NCBI GenBank assembly: GCA_963931865.1
Contig: OZ007507.1
Span: 3,750,077 to 3,814,076 of the forward strand
DNA length: 64,000 nucleotides
Direction: 5' to 3'
DNA from: Axinella damicornis
Taxonomy: Eukaryota; Porifera; Demospongiae; Axinellida; Axinellidae
A program made the position numbers and the translations under genes. Position 1 is the stretch's first letter. The number at the start of each line of letters is the position of its first letter. Below are positions 57,701 to 64,000 of the stretch, piece by piece. Under the pieces are notes generated by a model that was not told the origin of the DNA, did not search any database, and saw only the letters and a list, made by a program, of their open reading frames with translations.

Positions 57701-60700
57701 AGATCCACTGTTTGCACAATTAGTCAGGTGTGTTCACATGCCATAATTGGCACAATTTGGAAACCATTTTCAAGTATGGCATCAAAATGTGTAGATTCAG
57801 CACTCCTGTTCTGTGAGTGCCATTTCTGACAAAAATGGAACAGCAAACCGAAATTGGCGGAGACAGCTCTCCTGGTGAACAACAGCACACCAAGGATACA
57901 CAGTGAAGCCAGCAAGGATCAAGTCTTGCTACATGTACACTAGCAGCCGTCCTGCATGCATAGCTTCATTCCCAGACCTTCTACACCTCCAGTTTTTACA
58001 GTATGCAAAATTTACCGTGTTTTTCAGGTTGCTTGCTTCGACCAAACTCTGAATGCAAAACGGCAAAGTATCACATGACTTGAATCCACCAATAGAATCC
58101 AAGTTGTCATGTGAGAACTTGGAATCTATTGGTGGATTCAAGTCACGTGATACTTTGCCGTTTTGCATTCCGAGTTTGGACGAAGCAAGCAACCTGAAAA
58201 CGCGATATATTGTCAAGAAATGAGGCTATGCATTCAGACTAATGTGCTAGGTATCTTGGGCTAGGAATGAGATCTGAAGCTGGGATTTGCACCATTGTGA
58301 TCAGCACAAATAGAGCATTTCAATGATGTCCTTTTTGCTGTTGGTTGGATTTTGACCCAAAATCATGAAAAACCATGGATTATAGCCTTTGGTCGAGTAC
58401 GATTTTGAGGCAAAATTGTGACCGAGATAAAAAATCATTTTAAGGACATCGTTTGAAAGCTCTTTTTATGCTGACCACAATGGTGCAACCCCCAACTTCA
58501 TATCTCATGCACACACCCATACCTAGTGCAGTGTTCTCTTCCAAATCCATTCCCAATACCAATTTTGTTCATTGGTCCGTTTTATCAGAAATGGCACGTA
58601 CATCAGCCACCCTATAGAACAGGAGTGCTGTTTCTGTCAATTTAGGTTTACTTCCATGTCAAAATGTGACATAATTGGAACCTGGGTACCAGGCTTAGTT
58701 CCTCCAGTTCCCATTATCCCGTGTATTGGAGCCTGGGTACCAGGCTTAGTTCCTCCAGTTCCCATTATCCCGTGTATTGGAACCTGGGTACCAGGCTTAG
58801 TTCCTCCAGTTCCCATTATCCCATGTATTGGAGCCTGGGTACCAGGCTTAGTTCCTCCAGTTCCCATTATCCCGTGTATTGGAACCTGGGTACCAGGCTT
58901 AGTTCCTCCAGTTCCCATTATCCCATGTATTGGAGCCTGGGTACCAGGCTTAGTTCCTCCAGTTCCCATTATCCCGTGTATTGGAGCCTGGGTACCAGGC
59001 TTAGTTCCTCCAGTTCCCATTATCCCGTGTATTGGAGCCTGGGTACCAGGCTTAGTTCCTCCAGTTCCCATTATCCCATGTATTGGAGCCTGGGTACCTG
59101 GCTTAGTTCCTCCAGTTCCCATTATCCCGTGTATTGGAGCCTGGGTACCAGGCTTAGTTCCTCCAGTTCCCATTATCCCGTGTATTGGAGCCTGGGTACC
59201 AGGCTTAGTTCCTCCAGTTCCCATTATCCCGTGTATTGGAGCCTGGGTACCAGGCTTAGTTCCTCCAGTTCCCATTATCCCATGTATTGGAGCCTGGGTA
59301 CCTGGCTTAGTTCCTCCAGTTCCCATTATCCCGTGTATTGGAGCCTGGGTACCTGGCTTAGTTCCTCCAGTTCCCATTATCCCGTGTATTGGAGCCTGGG
59401 TACCAGGCTTAGTTCCTCCAGTTCCCATTATCCCGTGTATTGGAGCCTGGGTACCTGGCTTAGTTCCTCCAGTTCCCATTATCCCGTGTATTGGAACCTG
59501 GGTACCAGGCTTAGTTCCTCCAGTTCCCATTATCCCGTGTATTGGAACCTGGGTACCAGGCTTAGTTCCTCCAGTTCCCATTATCCCGTGTATTGGAACC
59601 TGGGTACCAGGCTTAGTTCCTCCAGTTCCCATTATCCCGTGTATTGGAACCTGGGTACCAGGCTTAGTTCCTCCAGTTCCCATTATCCCGTGTATTGGAG
59701 CCTGGGTACCAGGCTTAGTTCCTCCAGTTCCCATTATCCCGTGTATTGGAGCCTGGGTACCAGGCTTAGTTCCTCCAGTTCCCATTATCCCGTGTATTGG
59801 AGCCTGGGTACCAGGCTTAGTTCCTCCAGTTCCCATTATCCCGTGTATTGGAGCCTGGGTACCAGGCTTAGTTCCTCCAGTTCCCATTATCCCGTGTATT
59901 GGAACCTGGGTACCAGGCTTAGTTCCTCCAGTTCCCATTATCCCGCGTATTGGAGCCTGGGTACCAGGCTTAGTTCCTCCAGTTCCCATTATCCCGTGTA
60001 TTGGAACCTGGGTACCAGGCTTAGTTCCTCCAGTTCCCATTATCCCGTGTATTGGAACCTGGGTACCAGGCTTAGTTCCTCCAGTTCCCATTATCCCGTG
60101 TATTGGAGCCTGGGTACCAGGCTTAGTTCCTCCAAGGAGGTTTGTGTTTGGTCGGTAATTTCCCACTCTATCCAAACACTTTATGATTGGTCACTTATAT
60201 TTCTCTTTCACGGTTGGCTGTTTCGTTCCTGTGTTGTGATTGGTCACTTCAGACTACTTGAAGCAGCAAGCTGTTCCCATTTTACAGACAATGGATTTCA
60301 AGCACTGGCGAATGTGAGTTGTGGCTATACGTACTTTATATCAAGATTTTAACTGTGTGTGTGTGTGTGTGTATGTGTGTGTGTGACGGAAGTGGGATGT
60401 TTGTGGGGCGGGACTAGACTAGTGACGCGCAACTTTCGTACATCAATTTACTGAACCTTGAACTCCACGAACAATGTTCGAGAAGATTGGGCATGGGCTG
60501 GAATCTTCCAGAACAGCTGGCGGATGTAATTGGGGAGCAGCAGTTGAAGCAGACGCAATCGGGGAGCTGCGGTTGAAGCAGACGCAATCGGGAGCATCAG
60601 TTGAAGTGGACGCAATCGGGGAGCAGTTGAAACGGATGCAATAGGGGCCAGAAGCAGCTGAAGCGGATGCAAGTGGTGAGCAGCAGCTGAAGCAGACACA

Positions 60701-62529
60701 AACGGGGAGCAGCAGCTGAAGCAGACACAAATGGGGAGCAGCAGCTGAAGCGCAGCGGACGCAATCGGGGAGCAGCAGGTGAAGCGGTGCAATCGGGGAG
60801 CAGCAGCTCTGCACAGAGAGCTGTCCAGCGCCGAATTACTCACGTAGGCGAACAAGTGGGAAGTAGCTGAGCGAGCGAAGCAAGCGAAGCTAATTGTAAT
60901 AATTATGTTGCTTGCTGACTAGCATGTCTGAGTGATATTGGACAGTGGATTGTTATTGTTAAGGTTCCGGGATACAGGAAATTAATGGTGTAACACCCTG
61001 GCTTTGCACTAGTGGGGCTCGCTCTGGTTCACCCCAATCAGCAAGGTTCATGCACTATGAAGTGCAGGAGATGTACCATTGTATGGTGTAGACTGAGCAG
61101 TGTTCTCAGCGTACATTCAGTGCATAATGATATTATTATTTGGACCTTGTGAAGCCTTGCCTAGTCATGTATTCAAGTAGTGCTGACCTCGCCAGCTCGA
61201 TGTGCTCCTGCCTGAGAGTAGGTGCTTTTGGTGAAGGTGGAGTAGTACATGCTGAAAGGGAACAGTACATGTGAACAGAAGACAGTAGAGAAGACGTTTG
61301 ACGTCAAAGAATTAGTGGCCACTATGAACACACTCAACGAGAACAGCAGCAGCTGTCTCCGTAAGGTGCATGTGTACAGGAAGTTACGCCCACTTAGTTA
61401 CTTAGCCAGTATCCTGGAACTTTAATGCAGATGTACAGGTGCAGCTAGCCGTCAGTAACTAACTGCCTGTAACTCTCTTTTCAGCATGTGCGTTTGTGCG
61501 TGCATGTGTGTGTGTGTGTGTGTGTATGTTCTCCCTTAGGAAGTCTTGTAAGCTCTCGCCTTACTCACGGCATCTGCGTGTTTCCGCATTTACTTCTTGT
61601 CACTGTGACCCATCGACAGCCTTATGTATTGACTGGGTTAGCTCCACGGAATATGTGTTGTGTATGTGAGTGGGTCCCCTCTCCTTCAGGGATGCAGCGG
61701 TCTGCAGAGAATGGACTTGGAGGAGTGTGTGCTGGTAGGTTACACAAACACAGTCAGTACCAGTACATACAGGACTGGGCGGGCACCATAACCGTCAGAG
61801 CTGCTCCGTGTCAACATTGTCCGCTTGCTTGTTCAAGTCCGTGGTGAAGTTTCATATTTGGCTTTTCGATGATTCTGCTGCTTAGAGGAGTGCCCATAGG
61901 TGTGGTCTACACAGGAAATAGTGAAATACTCAAACGGGCGAGTGGATGGTGTGATCGCTGAGCAACTTTGGTGATGATGGTGCCTGTCTTGTCCCATGTT
62001 TACAGGCAGTTTTTTTCTGTGACCTGCTGTCTATGTGAGGCATGTCCGCATGTACGCATGATCAACAAATTGCTCCTGACAGCCATTCAGAAGAATGCAC
62101 ATTGTTGATTCAGCAGTTACACTTGTCTGTACCCCCAGATCACAGACAACACACTAATACAGCTGGCTGTCAACTGCCCTAACCTACAGAAATTGGTAAG
62201 ACAATCACACCTGCTAGCAATCACTTAACCTCGTACCCAGTTTCTCACCGTCTTTTGCCGCCCGTCATCACAGAAAATATCAACGTTGTCCACCCATGGG
62301 TGCTATGGTTAACGTATAGGGTCGGTAAACCCCTTGTAAACAGTCCCCAAGCAGTGCTAAGGGTATACAAACTTGTACTGAAGTCAGTTGGGCATTCACC
62401 CCCCCCCCCCCCCCCCCCCCCCCGCCCCCCCCCCCCCCCCGGCCCCCCCCTTTGAAAATCTTTTGCCCCTTCTTAGAGATTTCGAACCCAGACCCCCGTA
62501 AATGGCACACTGCCGCACACTATTCAATC

Positions 62530-62562
<33 letters not shown>

Positions 62563-63702
62563 TTTCTGAAATAAGCCCTGGTGTCCAGTTGGGCTAGAAG
62601 CCCAGCACCAAAGTTATAGCATGTTGACTGTATTGGTGGTACACATGCAGGTGCTCTCCCACTGTGAGAGAATCACGGACAACGGCATCAGGCACCTTAC
62701 CAGTGGAGCGTGCTCTGAGACTCTACAAGTTCTGGAGCTGGACAACTGCCCTCTTGTAACTGACCACACATTAGAACTGCTCAGGTGACCAGTTGCATGA
62801 CCTGATTGTTAACTTATGATAGTGCAATCATGTGTATACTGTAGCAGGCACAATGATTGGTTTGTCCTTCTGTCTGTCAGTCTGTCCATGGAGTTTCAGC
62901 AATGAAGGCCTTGATAGAAGTCTCAGAATTCAGAAAATACTAGCGTCTATATAACTTACAGACCAGAGATCCCCTCGAGAGGCTGAGAAAAGCTGCGTGA
63001 AAGTCCTATTTCTAACATTACTGCCACAACTTACGGTATCTCATTCTGCTGACACCGCTGTATTAAAAATCCGAAGGCCCATCAAAGTAGCGCACGGGGT
63101 ACGTGCTCTGCTGAGCACCTCTAGTTTCACTGATTTGTACATGTACCAACCAGACCCACTGGTGATTGTTGCTCTCCTTTGTGTAGGGGGTGCGTGACCC
63201 TGAGGAGACTGGAAATATTTGACTGCCAGATGGTCTCGAGAAATGGGATACACAAACTAGGGGTACGTATTCTATTATGTGCAGGATATAGACTATGCTG
63301 TTATGCCCTGACGATGGCCTTGTTATTAGTCCAAAATCTTGGACTATTGAATTGTATTTTGAATAAGAAAATAATTTTGAACAAGAAAATAACCTAAAAA
63401 CTCCTTTTGAAATGTCAGTATTCAAGTGCCATTGTAGCCTCGTTCCCTGGCCTCCCCCCATTTCTTCACTTTTCATTCAGAATGGAATTGCAGATTTGTT
63501 CTAGTAGAAGTTATTTGATTCTCCCCATCTCTCTCCCCCCTTCTTCTACCTCCCTCCCTCCCCCCTCTCTCTTGTCCACACGTGGTGGTAACAGAGATTA
63601 CGTTCTGACATCAAGGTACATGCATTCTTCCCCCCCAACACTCCCCCTGCCGCCATCGTCCACCACAGAAGACATATATGTCGCTGTTGCACTTTAGTGT
63701 GA
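52449..63702 (+). CDS. FBXL20: FBXL2/FBXL20-like F-box LRR protein, LRR part and C-terminus
   Basis: FBXL2 and FBXL20 are substrate receptors of SCF (Skp1-Cul1-F-box) ubiquitin ligases. Eleven exons join in frame: 52449-52543, 53036-53200, 54755-54878, 55231-55305, 56217-56347, 60253-60313, 61690-61734, 62139-62195, 62651-62784, 63187-63262 and 63595-63702. They encode 356 residues. Beginning GTVVERMSVQCGGFLRTLSL (human GRVVENISKRCGGFLRKLSL), they cover all cysteine-containing LRRs, for example RMDLEECVL, ITDNTLIQLAVNCPNL and SHCERITDNGIRHLTSGAC. The end KVHAFFPPNTPP ... CRCCTLV matches the family tail and forms a CaaX box (CTLV), implying prenylation and membrane attachment as for FBXL2. The roughly 80 residues holding the F-box are not found; 52449 is an acceptor, not a start. 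Two short exons (45 and 57 nt) and large repeat-filled introns are notable. Confidence 0.92.
53430..54360. repeat. 25-bp CT-rich minisatellite in FBXL intron
   Basis: CCCTCCCTCTCTCCACACAC followed by CCTTC repeats about 36 times with 25-27 bp units, then decays to about 54470. A 25-bp period cannot keep one frame, yet all frames are open on both strands, so the long Pro/Ser and Glu/Gly-rich frames are artefacts. Confidence 0.95.
54580..54753. repeat. Poly-C and (CA)n ending at a splice acceptor
   Basis: About 12 C are followed by CA repeats broken by single T. The last CACACAG is the acceptor of the FBXL exon at 54755, so the splice site is embedded in the microsatellite. Confidence 0.95.
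55515..55612. repeat. (GTAT)n tetranucleotide microsatellite
   Basis: ATGT/GTAT units fill about 100 bp of an FBXL intron. Confidence 0.95.
56478..56838. mobile_element. Foldback-family element with internal insertion
   Basis: TAGCCTTGTTCCCAGGCCTT and GAGGCCTGGGAATGAGGCTG are the outer ends. CTCACCCCAGCATTTGTCGC near the left is mirrored by GCGAGAAACACTGGGGTGAG near the right. About 240 bp between the cores appears to be a secondary insertion that carries another CCAGGCCTTCCCCCGC end. Confidence 0.55.
56897..56960. mobile_element. Foldback-family half element
   Basis: TAGCCTCGTTCCCATGCAGG starts it, with an interior TTTCAGTTGCACGAAAGAAC, but the right end GGGCCTGGTATG is degraded. Confidence 0.5.
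57134..57206. mobile_element. Foldback element, GCCTCGTTCCCAGGC family
   Basis: Left GAGCAGGCTGGCTGTCCCCG pairs poorly at its end but well inside with CGGGGCCTGGGAACGAGGCTA. The core CCGCTTTTCCGTACTGCAAG CAGCGAAAAACTGGGCGGGG is an inner hairpin typical of the family. Confidence 0.65.
57527..57563. mobile_element. Minimal foldback, GCCTCGTTCCCAGGC family
   Basis: TAGCTTTGTTCCCGGGACGC and AGCCTGGGAACGAGGCTA are adjacent inverted arms. Confidence 0.55.
57957..58236. mobile_element. Foldback element, about 90-bp near-identical arms
   Basis: The left arm at about 58016-58104 (TTTTCAGGTTGCTTGCTTCG ... CTTGAATCCACCAATAGAATCC) is mirrored at about 58118-58204 with only a few mismatches. Shorter outer ends GCATAGCTTCATT and AATGAGGCTATGC extend it. 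Conserved arms suggest recent activity or gene conversion. Confidence 0.75.
58272..58503. mobile_element. TIR element, about 230 bp, imperfect ends
   Basis: GAAGCTGGGATTTGCACCAT TGTGATCAGCA at the left pairs with TGCTGACCACAATGGTGCAA CCCCCAACTTC at the right. GCATTTCAATGATGTCC and GGACATCGTTTGAAAGC also pair. A single left-end-like copy (GTTCCATTGTGATCAGCAC) occurs near 52080. Confidence 0.65.
58677..60133. repeat. 51-bp minisatellite, about 28.5 copies
   Basis: The unit GGAGCCTGGGTACCAGGCTT + AGTTCCTCCAGTTCCCATTA + TCCCGTGTATT is extremely homogeneous; variants are mainly A/G at GGA(A/G)CC, CCCG/CCCA and ACCAGG/ACCTGG. Its period is 17 codons, and at least two plus-strand frames and one minus-strand frame stay open for over 500 codons. 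Each unit contains a near-palindrome around GGTACC. It lies in the FBXL intron before exon 60253, so I treat it as non-coding. Confidence 0.95.
60354..60385. repeat. (GT)n microsatellite
   Basis: GT repeats with one TATG interruption lie 40 bp after an FBXL donor. Confidence 0.9.
60533..60810. repeat. GGGGAGCAGCAGCTGAAGC tandem repeat
   Basis: About nine imperfect copies of CAGCTGAAGC(A/G)GA(C/T)GCAA(T)CGGGGAGCAG, 27-36 bp each, lie in an FBXL intron. Confidence 0.9.
62399..62562. repeat. Two long poly-C runs
   Basis: About 52 bp of C with few G (62399-62450) and 31 C (62532-62562) lie 80 bp apart in the intron before exon 62651. Confidence 0.9.
62886..63022 (+). repeat. Dispersed repeat, copy B (partner at 13871)
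   Basis: Related along about 120 bp to the minus strand of 13871-14059, sharing CAGACCAGAGATC and GAGAAAAGCTGC blocks. Confidence 0.55.
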
Positions 63703-64000
63703 TAGTGTGCTTAGTGTTATCTTTACAGCATCAATAGTTTTATATCATTGCATTGCATCTCAAATCATCACTTGAACAGATCAGTCTCTCAGTGATCAAA
63801 TCACATCAGTCAGTGATAATCAGTAACTCATTTTTGATTCATTTTATACTGGACTGCCAAACAGGATAGGTCATTGCATTTCATTGTAATGCAGAGTTAT
63901 GTATCAGGTATGAGATGATATTCCGTACTCTTCAGTGGTTGAATGGTACTAGTATGGGCATGGTGGGCTACTGACCAAATGTTGGATGTGCTGCATGACC
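63703..64000. other. Presumed 3' UTR and flank of the FBXL gene
   Basis: An AT-rich region follows the stop codon. No canonical AATAAA was seen before the window ends. Confidence 0.4.

Noticed and set aside
58572..60352. Over 500-codon open frames on both strands
   Set aside because: They are generated by a 51-bp tandem repeat whose length is a multiple of three; several frames on opposite strands are open, and the region lies in an FBXL intron.

Overview
This is eukaryotic, almost certainly metazoan, nuclear DNA. Short GT-AG exons can be joined in frame into recognisable animal proteins. Introns and spacers are packed with satellites, microsatellites, homopolymer runs, foldback elements, tRNA-derived SINE-like repeats and a Penelope-like fragment. 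A marine invertebrate such as a sponge or cnidarian would fit, but I cannot fix the taxon. All gene models were spliced by eye from reading frame and splice-site agreement.

Layout. 1-979 (minus): 5' half of an SH3-domain protein running off the left edge. 980-15,000: no gene I can support, mostly repeats and foldback elements. 15,170-19,100 (minus): three candidate coding exons, one TPR-like, possibly one gene. 19,262-35,756 is a compact gene cluster with tiny spacers: MIF (+, 3 exons), SUDS3/Sds3 (-, 11 exons), Derlin-2-like (+, 7 exons) and a very large TRAFD1-like zinc-finger protein (-, 8 exons, 1567 aa). MIF and SUDS3 are tail-to-tail (104 bp between stop codons), SUDS3 and Derlin head-to-head (147 bp between start codons), Derlin and TRAFD1-like tail-to-tail (225 bp). 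37,206-40,783 (+): fragments of an unidentified small coiled-coil gene, with a Penelope-like fragment in an intron. 43,900-51,775: a 7.7-kb satellite of 10- and 11-bp units that flips orientation at its right end. 52,449-63,702 (+): eleven exons encoding the whole leucine-rich-repeat part and prenylation-type C-terminus of an FBXL2/FBXL20-like F-box protein. Its F-box exon was not found; the big satellite lies where that exon would be expected. The introns of this gene hold 30-bp, 25-bp and 51-bp minisatellites.

How the genes relate. They are housekeeping or signalling genes with no operon logic: a cytokine/tautomerase, a Sin3-HDAC subunit, an ER-associated degradation channel component, a TRAF-type zinc-finger regulator and an E3 ligase substrate receptor. 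Derlin and the FBXL protein both serve ubiquitin-dependent turnover, and the TRAFD1-like protein carries ubiquitin-binding-like motifs; I regard this clustering as chance. The most useful observations are an ERSE-like site in the SUDS3/Derlin divergent promoter, the expanded TRAFD1-like protein, hammerhead-like motifs in the Penelope-like fragment, and the satellite with an orientation switch. I found no wholly new biological system that I could defend.
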